Source: Tunicatimonas pelagia
GTDB lineage: Bacteria; Bacteroidota; Bacteroidia; Cytophagales; Cyclobacteriaceae
Direction of reading: 5' to 3'
NCBI RefSeq assembly: GCF_030506325.1
Contig: NZ_CP120683.1
Location: forward strand, 5,832,501-5,896,500
DNA length: 64,000 nucleotides
A model generated the notes under the pieces. That model had not been told where the DNA came from, searched no databases, and saw only the letters and a list, made by a program, of their open reading frames with translations. Positions 28,837-37,590 of the stretch are shown one piece after another. Position 1 is the first letter of the stretch. The number at the start of each line of letters is the position of its first letter. A program made the translations under genes and the position numbers.

Positions 28837-29780
28837 GAAGCTTGGAAATTGACGGTTCTACTTACTTTGGCAATAACAGGGGTGATTTCTTCTTTTGGGT
28901 GAATAATATTCCACCAAAGCCCCCTATACAATGCTTTCAGGTGTACAAAACGGCCTTTAGAAACATAGGTAACCGTTTTTTTAGGTATAATGAATAACAG
29001 AAGAAAAATAAGGAAGCCTATCCACTGCAAGGCATTAGTATTTCTTCTCATAAACAAAACTCGGTTTCGGTTATGATAGTAGGCTTTAATAGCACTTTCT
29101 TTACCCATCGTTATTGATTCCTTATGGTAAACTAATGCATTAGCTTGATAATATACACTGTACCCTTTATTTCTAATTTGGCTAGACCAATCTAGTTCTT
29201 CGTAGTAGATGAAAAACAAGTCAGGAAGCATACCAACTTCTTCTACTACTTCTCGCTTTACCATCATGGCGGCTCCATGCGCGTAGGGTGTTTCATGAGA
29301 GATATTGTATTGTCCTCGGTCTACTTCCTTCGAGCCAATTGCCCTATTTCTACCGGTGAAAGGATTAATTGGCGTGTAACCAGCGTATTGAATAATTTCT
29401 GGTTCTTGAAAATACCTGATTTTAGGACTGACCATTCCAACTTCAGGAAACAGATTGAAAGGCTCTAGCAGTCGCTCTAATAAATCTTCAGTAACTTCCG
29501 TATCATTATTGATTATTAAGAAGTACTCGCCTTGCGCTGATTCAATCCCCAAATTATTCCCGCCGGTAAACCCCAGATTTTCTTTGCTCACAATTACCTT
29601 AACATCCGGATACTGTTGGTGGACTACCTGGGTAGGATTAATTTTAGAGGCGTTATCAACTAGAATAATTTCAAAATTTGGATAAGAAAGCTGCTTGGTA
29701 GATTCTAAGAATTCGCAAGTAACTTCTAGCTGATTATAATTGAGGATAATGATCGATATTAATGGAAACTCTTTTTGCAT
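28833..29780 (-). CDS. Glycosyltransferase family 2 (rhamnosyltransferase-like)
   Basis: 315 residues with a GT-A fold: ISIIILNYNQLEVTCEFL at the N-terminus, the nucleotide site VDNAS, the metal site FLIINNDTEV, and KIRYFQEPEIIQYAG with the FFIYYEELDWSSQIR acid/base region common to WcaA/RfbF-like transferases. A hydrophobic stretch at about residues 240-265 may hold it to the membrane. Likely adds a deoxy- or hexose sugar to the lipid carrier. It overlaps the epimerase start and follows the next GT2 gene by 6 bp. Confidence 0.88.
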   Translation of the reverse strand: MQKEFPLISIIILNYNQLEVTCEFLESTKQLSYPNFEIILVDNASKINPTQVVHQQYPDVKVIVSKENLGFTGGNNLGIESAQGEYFLIINNDTEVTEDLLERLLEPFNLFPEVGMVSPKIRYFQEPEIIQYAGYTPINPFTGRNRAIGSKEVDRGQYNISHETPYAHGAAMMVKREVVEEVGMLPDLFFIYYEELDWSSQIRNKGYSVYYQANALVYHKESITMGKESAIKAYYHNRNRVLFMRRNTNALQWIGFLIFLLLFIIPKKTVTYVSKGRFVHLKALYRGLWWNIIHPKEEITPVIAKVSRTVNFQAS

Positions 29781-29786
29781 ACGTAT

Positions 29787-30983
29787 TTAGATATTTTCAG
29801 ATTCTGATTCAGGAAGTACTACCCGGTGTGGGGTGTGTATGAATTTCTGGTTAGAGTTCTTCAGCTTGAATAAGGTGATAAATAGTATGGCAAACGCGTA
29901 AGGTATTTTGAAGACAGCAACTAATAACTTACGGTTATAGAAGCTCTTTGGAATAGGTAACAGTAAGGCGATTGTAAAAACGAATAGCAATGTCCCCCAG
30001 ATAAGAGGGCTACTAACGAAGGCAGAAGGGAAGAGTAGGCTAGCCAACATTATGAAAGGAAGTAAGCCTAAAATAAGCACCCTTGGCAAAATTAAATTAC
30101 CGATAACTGCTGCTTCAAAGTAGGCAAAATTACCCGCTACTGCTTCAGAAAATGCAGCGCGAAAGTTTTTGCCCAAATAATAGAACTGGCTGGATAGCCA
30201 ACGCCGACGTTGCTTCGCAAAGGTTTGAGCATGTTCTACCTTTTCGTCAAAAACAATAGCATCTTCAAGGTACTTTACTTGGTATCCCTGCTGGATTAAA
30301 GCTAAACATAGCTCCCGATCAAAGCCGCCAACTGCTTGAAGATTGGTAAGCGTATCCTTTAACAATTTGTAGTCAAAGGCCATTCCCGAGCCAATTAGTG
30401 AAGCTGAAAGACCAAGTGCGTTATAACCCTTTCTAAAAATATGGTTGTTAATAATTTCACTGGCTGCGTCAAGCATGGCAAAAGATGTATTCTTGTTTTT
30501 GGCAACCCGTCTGCCCTGAAGAACAACCTCTCCGGTAGCGTATGCAGCACATATGTGCTGTAGAAAACTGGAATCCATGATATTATCAGCATCTAGTATT
30601 ACAGCAATATCGTACTGATCGGGTAGGGCTGCTAAACCAGCATTCAGAGCCTTAACTTTTGTGCTCTGGGCAAACGAAACTTCAACTAGCTTAACTGGTA
30701 ATTTCTTTATTTCCTGAATCGTTTTTTCTTTTAAAGAATCTGCTATGATAACTACATCATGGTTTATAGCAGGGGATAAGCTCTGTTTCAGAGCGTTTTT
30801 TAAAGTGTGAATAATTACATAATCTTCTTTATAGGCAGGTATTAGCACCGCTATTTTGAGCGGAGAAGTTTTATGCAGCGAATACGTAGGCTTGTTCCTT
30901 AACTTGCCTGCCAATGATAGAATGAACAGATAAGTAACGACTCCTCCGAGGTAGATAAGAAGAAAACTCTCTAGTAATAGCAT
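29787..30983 (-). CDS. Membrane-bound processive-type glycosyltransferase family 2
   Basis: 398 residues: an N-terminal membrane segment (about 5-25), a GT-A domain with IAVLIPAYKEDYVI, VILDADNIMD (D-x-D) and QGRRVAKN, then the QRRRW motif (Q-x-x-R-W) of processive or cellulose-synthase-like transferases, and three or four C-terminal membrane helices (about 275-365). It could extend the glycan itself or add a branch; a non-processive role is also possible because many Bacteroidota GT2 proteins keep the motif. Followed 6 bp later by another GT2 gene. Confidence 0.85.
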   Translation of the reverse strand: MLLLESFLLIYLGGVVTYLFILSLAGKLRNKPTYSLHKTSPLKIAVLIPAYKEDYVIIHTLKNALKQSLSPAINHDVVIIADSLKEKTIQEIKKLPVKLVEVSFAQSTKVKALNAGLAALPDQYDIAVILDADNIMDSSFLQHICAAYATGEVVLQGRRVAKNKNTSFAMLDAASEIINNHIFRKGYNALGLSASLIGSGMAFDYKLLKDTLTNLQAVGGFDRELCLALIQQGYQVKYLEDAIVFDEKVEHAQTFAKQRRRWLSSQFYYLGKNFRAAFSEAVAGNFAYFEAAVIGNLILPRVLILGLLPFIMLASLLFPSAFVSSPLIWGTLLFVFTIALLLPIPKSFYNRKLLVAVFKIPYAFAILFITLFKLKNSNQKFIHTPHRVVLPESESENI

Positions 30984-31018
30984 AAATGGTTATTGAAAGA
31001 CTGTTTTCTTGCCGTAGT

Positions 31019-32161
31019 TTACATTTCCCCTTTCTGTAGCATAGCCGGAAATGTCTTAAAGATAATTTTCATATCAAGCCAAAGCGAGTGGTGCTTGGCG
31101 TAGTACAAATCGAGTTCAATTCTCTCTGATACTGTCATATCCTGCTTCTTAGATTTTGATACCTGCCACAAACCAGTGAGGCCGGCGGGAGCAAGGAAGC
31201 GGGATGCCCACTGATCTTTAGTGAGGTTTGCCCCTTCATCTAAGGGAAGAGGGCGGTTCCCAACTATTGACATATCTCCCTTTAGTATGTTAATGAGTTG
31301 CGGTAGTTCATCTAAACTGGTCTTTCGCAAAAATTTACCAATTCGCGTAACGCGAGGGTCATTTTTTACTTTAAAAAACACTGGCGATTCTAGGTCTGAA
31401 TTATAAAAGTTTATGTTTTTATATTCTTCCCGAAGGTTATCTGCATTAGAACGCATCGTTCTAAATTTATAAAAGTCAAACACTTGGTAATCGGAACCAG
31501 CTCGCTTAGATGTGTAAAAAAACGGCCATCCAGATTCGGCCAAAATGAGCAAACCAATAATAAGAAGAAGTGGGCTAAGCAGTATAATGGCGCTGAGGGC
31601 AAAGAAAATATCAAATAGGCGTTTAAATACCCAATAGCTCTGCCGTTGTTCACGATCTGTATGTTGAACATGAAAAGCATTGTGTAAATGCTTTTTACTT
31701 AGGCGTGATCTATATTCAGTAAGAAAATTAAGCCTTTTTATAATATCGTCTAGGGCTGCATCAGTGCATATTACATCATCAACTTCTGTGCAGCTTGAGA
31801 TATAGAATTGATAAGGGAAATTGCTTTTATCGGTAGCTAATAAAATAGGTGCGTTCTTCGTCTTACTTGACTTGCGAATGTCTGCACAGAAAGAGTTCAG
31901 CGATTCGAGCGACACATTAGTATCTATAACTGTAGCGGCTATTTGGCAGCTATCCTGACTGTCTGATCTTTGCAGCCAACTACTTGCTAAGGCGATGGTA
32001 TCGAAGTATAGATAGTCAGTTTGGGCAAGTCTCAAAACAATATTCTCTGTTTCTTTTCCAACAAAGATGACTTTGCCCTTTGCAGAGAAAAGGGCGCTTG
32101 GTTCAAACTCTTGTGGCTGACAAAGAGTATTAATGTTAGAAATTTTAGTTAGAGGGGGCAT
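31019..32161 (-). CDS. Initiating phosphoglycosyltransferase with N-terminal pseudo-receiver domain
   Basis: 380 residues. The C-terminal half (about 175-375) is a monotopic bacterial sugar transferase (PF02397): one membrane anchor FFALSAIILLSPLLLIIGLL, then the FYTSKRAG, FDFYKFRTM, TSLDELPQLINIL and GDMSIVGNRP motifs. It transfers a sugar phosphate to undecaprenyl phosphate and so starts repeat-unit synthesis. The N-terminal 160 residues (KVIFVG strand, AATVIDTN, APILLATDK) look like a response-regulator receiver fold without the usual acidic pair, so it may be a regulatory pseudo-receiver. It stands 14 bp after a stand-alone receiver gene. Confidence 0.88.
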   Translation of the reverse strand: MPPLTKISNINTLCQPQEFEPSALFSAKGKVIFVGKETENIVLRLAQTDYLYFDTIALASSWLQRSDSQDSCQIAATVIDTNVSLESLNSFCADIRKSSKTKNAPILLATDKSNFPYQFYISSCTEVDDVICTDAALDDIIKRLNFLTEYRSRLSKKHLHNAFHVQHTDREQRQSYWVFKRLFDIFFALSAIILLSPLLLIIGLLILAESGWPFFYTSKRAGSDYQVFDFYKFRTMRSNADNLREEYKNINFYNSDLESPVFFKVKNDPRVTRIGKFLRKTSLDELPQLINILKGDMSIVGNRPLPLDEGANLTKDQWASRFLAPAGLTGLWQVSKSKKQDMTVSERIELDLYYAKHHSLWLDMKIIFKTFPAMLQKGEM

Positions 32162-32175
32162 TAGCTTAATTGTTA

Positions 32176-32613
32176 TTAGTTTCTCTGACAGGTCTTAAGT
32201 ATTAGCGACAAAATAGCTTCTGGATCGAACGGCTTTATCATATGAAAATAAATATCCGAAGCAAGGAATTGATTCAAACGAGGGTCTAATTGAGTATTCC
32301 CAGAAAGTACGATAACCGGAATTTCGCGGTATATAACACTACTTCTAAGATTTTGAATGAACTCTAGTCCATCGATGTTGGGCATATTCAAATCAGTAAT
32401 TATAAAGTCTGGCGGATTCTGTTCCAGAAGCCATAGAAGCGCTTCTTCGCCATCTTGGAGCACTGTTACCTCGAAGTGTTTTCTAAGAGTTGTTGATAAA
32501 ATAACCCGTATGGCTTTATCATCATCAACAACTAAGATGTGACCTTTCTTAGCCCTACTTCTTAAGATACTTCTACCCCATCTCATATGAGGGATCGTGT
32601 TATAAAGTGGCAT
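32176..32613 (-). CDS. Stand-alone response-regulator receiver protein
   Basis: 145 residues, receiver domain only, no DNA-binding output. Acidic pair VVDDDKA at about residues 30-36, phospho-acceptor Asp in TDLNMPNIDG, Ser in VIVLSGN and Lys in MIKPFD are all present, so it should be phosphorylated. First gene of the operon leading into the phosphoglycosyltransferase and glycosyltransferases. The cognate histidine kinase is not in the window. It may act by protein contact, perhaps on the pseudo-receiver of the next gene; that is inference. ATG start with an N-terminal extension of about 25 residues. Confidence 0.88.
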   Translation of the reverse strand: MPLYNTIPHMRWGRSILRSRAKKGHILVVDDDKAIRVILSTTLRKHFEVTVLQDGEEALLWLLEQNPPDFIITDLNMPNIDGLEFIQNLRSSVIYREIPVIVLSGNTQLDPRLNQFLASDIYFHMIKPFDPEAILSLILKTCQRN

Positions 32614-32703
32614 TTTAACAACTTGATGATTGAGTAACAGAAAGCGACGTAAAATAGTAGATTAGTACTTAAATACTTAAACTGGCAAATAAAAGTACTT
32701 GAG

Positions 32704-32733
32704 CAAATATAAAACAAACTGTTTATAATTCAA
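32704..32733 (-). promoter_or_regulatory. Promoter of the receiver/glycosyltransferase operon
   Basis: On the minus strand TTG (32731-32733) is followed after 19 bp by TATATTTG (32704-32711 complement), a full match to the Bacteroidota TTG-N19-TAnnTTTG pattern. Transcription would start about 85 bp before the ATG at 32613. Confidence 0.65.
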
Positions 32734-32937
32734 TATATTTTTCTGGTTTTCCTTTAACCTCAATATTGGTCTATTTATTGATACTTGCATATAAATAAGG
32801 TATAATTTAAAGTTGAAATTATTAATTTAATATTTATGCTCTTACGCCCAATATGCTTGTTATACTTAATTGAGTTAATATAGCAGCATATAACTAAGTA
32901 AGATTCTGATCTATAATGACAAAAATAGAAAAAAATA

Positions 32938-32968
32938 TTTGAATAATCTAATTTCTTGCATATGTTTG
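32938..32968 (+). promoter_or_regulatory. Promoter of the 32995 membrane-protein gene
   Basis: TTTG (32938-32941), 19 bp, TATGTTTG (32961-32968): a full match to the Bacteroidota consensus. The predicted start is about 20 bp before the GTG at 32995. Confidence 0.7.
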
Positions 32969-32994
32969 AAGAATAATTTAATAATATAAAGGTT

Positions 32995-34638
32995 GTGTAT
33001 AAACTTTCATATTCACTCAGCGAAAGAAAATTGCAATTACTTGAGGTGATAATCATTGCCATTATGGCTATCGTTCCTCTTTTTGTTACGTTCCCCTATC
33101 GTGTCAACATCTTTCTTTCTTGGGAGGGAGCGTATCGTTTGTACAGTGGCCAAGTTCCTTACGAGGATTTTGGTCTACCCATGGGATTTATGTTTTGGGT
33201 AGTGCCAGCCATTTTCTTTAAGATATTTGGTCCTAGCCTTGTTACTCTGGTAAAAGCACAGGTATTTGTCAATATCATTTCGGGTATAGCTTTTAGCTCT
33301 ATACTGAAAACATTAAAAGTAGAGGTCGGTCTGAAGCTTGCTGCCGTATTTTTATTTTGTCTTTCTTACTCATTTTTCAACTTTTGGCCCTGGTACAATC
33401 ATACCGTGTTTGTATATCAAATGATAGGTATGGCATTTGTGCTCTCGGCTGCTTTTGCTGTGAGTCAGAAAAGGCAGCTAATTTATGCAGTATTGGGTGG
33501 GGTGTTTGCCACACTCTCGTTTTTTACCAAACAAGATGGAGGAGCCTTAGCAATTATGCTTTGTGGAGTTTTACTTTTATACGATGCTATTCTTGAAAAG
33601 AGAGTCTCAATTTTATTGACATTTGCTCTGTCAGCATTGGCTACATCTGCTTTGTTGGTATTGCCATTTCTAGACGATGGCTTCACATATTGGTTCAACT
33701 ACGGGCAGTCTCCGCATACCTCCAGGGTTAGCCTGAGTGATATTATCGACGAATTCTTCCTCCGTTCGGCCTGGATCAAGTTCTATGCGGTGGTAATAAT
33801 TATACTTTTACTGAATAGGCTGAATAATAAGAGAAATATCTTTGAGTTGCTGCAGAACAAGCGAGACATGCTTTTCTTATTAATGACCATAGGGATATTG
33901 GTAGAGGCTTCTATTGTACAAGTTACCAGCTACACCCCTCCTAATAATAATATTTACTTTCATAGCTTTGCCTTTGTATTTATCGTGTCTCAGGTTCCGC
34001 TGGTTTTCAACCTAAGCCAGCCCAAATATCTAGCACCTTTTATAATATTAATTCTATTATGGTGGTCTAGTACGTTCTATAAGTACACGAAACCAATAAT
34101 CAGTCGAGTAATGCCTACAACGGAGACTACCTCAGATGTAGTTAACCGGCATACGTATGTTATAAACACTGATACCAGCTACACCAATATTGAAAGAGCT
34201 GAGTGGGAGTTTGCCGATCATCCGGTTTTTAACCGAATATACATGCCTCCTTCTACAGTGAAGGGCATTGAACGTATTCAGCAGTTGGAGGTACTGAAGA
34301 ATAATGAATCTCCTAAAGTACTTAATATGACTGAGCTAACGCCCCTAGCTCGGGTTCTCAATTACCAGCTAGAAACGAATGTTCCTCTTTGGCACCATCT
34401 TAACGTAAGCATGTTTACCCGAGAGAAGGATGCGTTTTGTGAGAAAATTGAAAACAGTTACTACGATGTGATATTGTTTGAGGACATCCCTAATCTTAAT
34501 AACTTTTTCCCGTATGAAGTACGCAACTGCTTTGAGGGGCATTATCAATTGCAAGATACGTTTGTAGCACCCCGATACCCTACCAATGCTACTATTGAGG
34601 TATACATTAGAAATGAAGAGCTATCACCACATAAATAG
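32995..34638 (+). CDS. Polytopic membrane protein, GT-C/ArnT-like
   Basis: 547 residues with about ten membrane helices to about residue 370, then a soluble C-terminal domain of about 170 residues. The first periplasmic loop, NIFLSWEGAYRLYSGQVPYEDFG, has the acidic residue and layout of GT-C transferases (PMT/ArnT-like, DUF2029-like) that use polyprenyl-phosphate sugars outside the membrane. No exact family can be named. The start is GTG (a stop lies 20 codons or fewer upstream in frame). It is divergent from the receiver operon and convergent with the next gene, so it is monocistronic. Possible role: attaching a side-chain sugar in the periplasm. Confidence 0.65.
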   Translation: MYKLSYSLSERKLQLLEVIIIAIMAIVPLFVTFPYRVNIFLSWEGAYRLYSGQVPYEDFGLPMGFMFWVVPAIFFKIFGPSLVTLVKAQVFVNIISGIAFSSILKTLKVEVGLKLAAVFLFCLSYSFFNFWPWYNHTVFVYQMIGMAFVLSAAFAVSQKRQLIYAVLGGVFATLSFFTKQDGGALAIMLCGVLLLYDAILEKRVSILLTFALSALATSALLVLPFLDDGFTYWFNYGQSPHTSRVSLSDIIDEFFLRSAWIKFYAVVIIILLLNRLNNKRNIFELLQNKRDMLFLLMTIGILVEASIVQVTSYTPPNNNIYFHSFAFVFIVSQVPLVFNLSQPKYLAPFIILILLWWSSTFYKYTKPIISRVMPTTETTSDVVNRHTYVINTDTSYTNIERAEWEFADHPVFNRIYMPPSTVKGIERIQQLEVLKNNESPKVLNMTELTPLARVLNYQLETNVPLWHHLNVSMFTREKDAFCEKIENSYYDVILFEDIPNLNNFFPYEVRNCFEGHYQLQDTFVAPRYPTNATIEVYIRNEELSPHK

Positions 34639-34681
34639 CAGCACTTGAAAAAAGCTGAACAGGCTTGATAATTTGGTAAAG

Positions 34682-35767
34682 CTAAGGTTTTAGCTGGTAC
34701 GTTGCTTGTATAGGATGATGTTCAGAATATTTCACATCTTCATAAGTGGTAAAATCTAATATTTCGATTTCATCCTGGAAGAATTGATGATCTATACGAA
34801 GAAAAGGAAGCGTATTGCCATTATAAGAAAAGCCAAATCCATTACCTGCTTCCTCAAAGGCGTTGCTCATTTTTTCATTGAAAGATTGATAAATATATCC
34901 GTAAGGGGACTCATTAAAATCTCCGCATACTATCACCGGATAAGGGCTAGTTTCAATGTAATTCATTATTTCTTCGGTTTGTTGGGAATGATGGATAAAA
35001 CCGCTTCTAAGCTTGTAATAAATTTGTAATGCGTTAGACTTAGCTGAGTTTACACTGTTGGCATACATAGGGTTGTTTCCTCTCAGTTCCATAGACTGAA
35101 GGTGAACATTGATAACTCGCACGGTATCGGTGTAGATGGCTAAGTCAGTAAAAATTGCACGGTTGTAACGATTATCACTAATAAATATGTCACCTTGTTC
35201 AACAATAGGAAATCTGGAAAATGTAACAACTCCGTATTGCGCCTTATTAATTCCTAGCTTGTCGCTGGAAAAATAGTAATTGTATTTTTCGTCCCCCACC
35301 AGGGAAGCGATAGTATTGTACGTGCTAGAGTTATCATCATTGTAATATTCTTGAAAACACATAATATCAGCCGCCTGAGTAGTTATCCAGTTTTTGATAG
35401 CACTTGCCTCGGCTGGAATTTCGTCTGAAAATTGATCTCCTTCAAAGTAGTGGAGATTCGGTTTTTTGAAGAAGCTAACGTTATAGCTCAGAATGTTGAA
35501 ACTTGTAGTAAAATCTTCTGATGACGATTGATTGATGGCGAAGGTCGATCTAATGAACTTAGTCCCTATAAGAAGTATAGCTAATGGAACTACCAGAAAA
35601 AACGATTTTTTGACGAGCCAGTAAATAACTAATATTAGCAGTAACAACAAAAGTAGCGGAAGAAAGAAGGGGAGTACTGCTACGTACATTGGTGAAGTAG
35701 GTGGTACGTTTGCACTGTAATAGACGAAAAGAGTAATAACTCCTAACAGGATGGTAATAAGCTTCAT
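34682..35767 (-). CDS. Membrane-anchored endonuclease/exonuclease/phosphatase-family protein
   Basis: 361 residues: two or three N-terminal membrane helices (about 5-85), then an EEP domain (PF03372). Conserved blocks: FNILSYNVSFF, IMCFQEYYND (metal Glu), INVHLQSMEL, VIVCGDFNESPYG, and the C-terminal YSEHHPIQATY with the catalytic His. EEP proteins cut phosphodiester bonds in nucleic acids, inositol phosphates or lipids; the membrane anchor and probable periplasmic face fit a lipid or extracellular nucleotide substrate, but that is inference. Stands alone, divergent from the acyltransferase gene and convergent with the preceding gene. Confidence 0.85.
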   Translation of the reverse strand: MKLITILLGVITLFVYYSANVPPTSPMYVAVLPFFLPLLLLLLLILVIYWLVKKSFFLVVPLAILLIGTKFIRSTFAINQSSSEDFTTSFNILSYNVSFFKKPNLHYFEGDQFSDEIPAEASAIKNWITTQAADIMCFQEYYNDDNSSTYNTIASLVGDEKYNYYFSSDKLGINKAQYGVVTFSRFPIVEQGDIFISDNRYNRAIFTDLAIYTDTVRVINVHLQSMELRGNNPMYANSVNSAKSNALQIYYKLRSGFIHHSQQTEEIMNYIETSPYPVIVCGDFNESPYGYIYQSFNEKMSNAFEEAGNGFGFSYNGNTLPFLRIDHQFFQDEIEILDFTTYEDVKYSEHHPIQATYQLKP

Positions 35768-35863
35768 TTATTTAGGTTGTGTTATATTTATTTTACAGTT
35801 TATTGTGTAACAGTAATGCGTTAGAGTTGTGAATATTATTTATCATAAGAAAATAATTGACGC

Positions 35864-36892
35864 TTGAACAGAATAGCTTTTATTGAGTATGCTCGTGGTT
35901 ACGCCATCTTATCCATTGTCTTATATCATTATCTTGTGGGGTATGATCTGGGCAAATGGTTAAACTTGTCAGTCTTTTTCGGGGGCACAGGTATTCATTT
36001 ATTTTTCTTTTTGTCAGGTTTTGGCCTCAATCTATCAAAGTCAATTAAATTAGAGGGCTATTTTTCTAAACGGTTTTTAAAAGTTTACTTTCCATATTTT
36101 CTAATTGTCACCTTAATCTATACTTCGTCTACCTTTATAGCACTGTATCCGGATGCTAATGTAAACGTTTATCTAAGTCATATTCTGTTATACAAAATGT
36201 TTTTTCATGAGTATATTAACAGTCTAGGAGGGCATTTCTGGTTCATTTCTACCATTATTCAGTTTTACATTGTATTTCCCCTCTTACGGCGATTACAACA
36301 GGTTTTGGGAAATAATTTATTTCTAGTGCTATCAGTCATCGTATCTCTCATACATCTTTTGTTAACTATCTATTTCAGTTTATACGCTAGGCATATTAGC
36401 AGTATTTTCACGTTGTATCTCTGGGAGTTTGCGTTAGGAATGTATTTGGCTAAAGCTTATCAAAAAGATGGGGTAAAGTTTTGGGATGGATCAATATGGA
36501 AGTTCGCGGCTCTCTTTTTGTTCTCCATTACGGTAATGGGTGTGTTAACGCTTAGGTTAAATGAAGTGGGAGTCGTGCTAAATGATTTCGCCGCCTTTTT
36601 TGCTTATACATCCTTCTGCATTATTTCATATCACCTAATTTCCAAATCAATTGCTCCTGTTGGAAACTGGATTATTTCGGTTGGAAAATACTCATATTCA
36701 TTATATCTAATCCATATGTTGGTACTGCATCTGGTTGAGAAGTCTTTTCGCACCATCAGTTTTGATTATCCTCTTTTTTATCTACCACTTATTTTTGTGC
36801 TGACGCTGTTTTTGGCAGCAAAGTACGAGCAAATCACTACAATATTGACCAATTTACTATCCACGAGAGTAAGGATATTTAGTCGTCAATAA
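35864..36892 (+). CDS. Acyltransferase 3 family membrane protein
   Basis: 342 residues, about ten membrane segments. It begins FIEYARGYAILSIVLYHYLVG (conserved Arg and His), then FFLSGFGLNLSKS and the LGGHFWFISTIIQFYIVFPLL loop. This matches the acyltransferase-3 family, a shorter variant than the OafA-like copies. The start is TTG at 35864; a stop lies just before it in frame and no ATG is near. The end overlaps the convergent TolC-like gene by 14 bp. Probably adds an acyl group to the glycan. Confidence 0.82.
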   Translation: MNRIAFIEYARGYAILSIVLYHYLVGYDLGKWLNLSVFFGGTGIHLFFFLSGFGLNLSKSIKLEGYFSKRFLKVYFPYFLIVTLIYTSSTFIALYPDANVNVYLSHILLYKMFFHEYINSLGGHFWFISTIIQFYIVFPLLRRLQQVLGNNLFLVLSVIVSLIHLLLTIYFSLYARHISSIFTLYLWEFALGMYLAKAYQKDGVKFWDGSIWKFAALFLFSITVMGVLTLRLNEVGVVLNDFAAFFAYTSFCIISYHLISKSIAPVGNWIISVGKYSYSLYLIHMLVLHLVEKSFRTISFDYPLFYLPLIFVLTLFLAAKYEQITTILTNLLSTRVRIFSRQ

Positions 36893-37583
36893 CAGCACTG
36901 AGCGATACCCCAATCAGCTCCTCAATGTTAACCCTGGCCAGAACCAGATTACTTTCGGCACGAATCAGCTTAATCTTTTCTGCATTATATAATTCTCCTG
37001 CTTTGGTATATTCTTCTACACCAATCTCACCTTCCCTGAAGTTTTGTTCGGCTAATGTATACATTGTATAAGAATCTTCTGACGATTGTGATTGTATCTC
37101 GTACATCTGCTTAGCAATTTTGTACTCTTCGTGCAGCCGATAGACAATTGCTCTTATTTGAAGTTTCTGTTTGTTCACTTCGGCTTGAGCGATATTTAAC
37201 TCTTCTTTCGCCACTCGCACTCTGGTGGGCGTATTTAGTATGTCTAGGGAGATGCGAGCACCAAAGTTGTACCGAGGAAAAAAATTATTGAAATTATCGT
37301 CAGTCCCTTCCGGTGGGCTGATAGTAAACTCATTAAGGTTACCACTTGCAGTTAAATTATCTAGCCAGCTCCACTTAGATAGTGATACGTTTTTCTTGGC
37401 AATTACAGCTTGCCGTTGAACGATCTCATTATCCGGATAGTTCTGCCAAGCTAGTTGAACCAGTCGTTCAACCGGTTCTATGCCCTCCGCTTCGGGTGGT
37501 AAAATAATTCTGTTGTAATCAACCTCTTGCGCCCAACTGAGTGTGTATGCCAAGAGCAAAGAGAGGCAAGCAATAAATTTCAT
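36879..37583 (-). CDS. Half-length TolC-like outer-membrane protein
   Basis: From the ATG at 37583, 234 residues with a signal peptide (MKFIACLSLLLAYTLSWA). The body has the TolC/OEP pattern: LVQLAWQNYPDNEIVQRQAVIAKKNV, a strand pair around RYNFGARISLDI, then long amphipathic helices (RVAKEELNIAQAEVNKQKLQIRAI and ESNLVLARVNIEELIG). Normal TolC proteins are 430-480 residues with two such repeats; here only one is present, so six rather than three chains would be needed for a full barrel. It may be the outer-membrane partner for glycan export or an adaptor. Starts 7 bp after the stop of the Wzy-like gene if that ATG is used; an upstream start would overlap it. Confidence 0.7.
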   Translation of the reverse strand: MKFIACLSLLLAYTLSWAQEVDYNRIILPPEAEGIEPVERLVQLAWQNYPDNEIVQRQAVIAKKNVSLSKWSWLDNLTASGNLNEFTISPPEGTDDNFNNFFPRYNFGARISLDILNTPTRVRVAKEELNIAQAEVNKQKLQIRAIVYRLHEEYKIAKQMYEIQSQSSEDSYTMYTLAEQNFREGEIGVEEYTKAGELYNAEKIKLIRAESNLVLARVNIEELIGVSLSAVIDD

Positions 37584-37590
37584 AAGATTC

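Larger units (their letters stand above)
32614..32994. other. 381-bp divergent regulatory gap
   Basis: AT-rich, with no gene. It holds two outward-facing promoters (minus strand at 32704-32733, plus strand at 32938-32968) and about 200 bp of sequence between them that could bind regulators. Confidence 0.7.
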
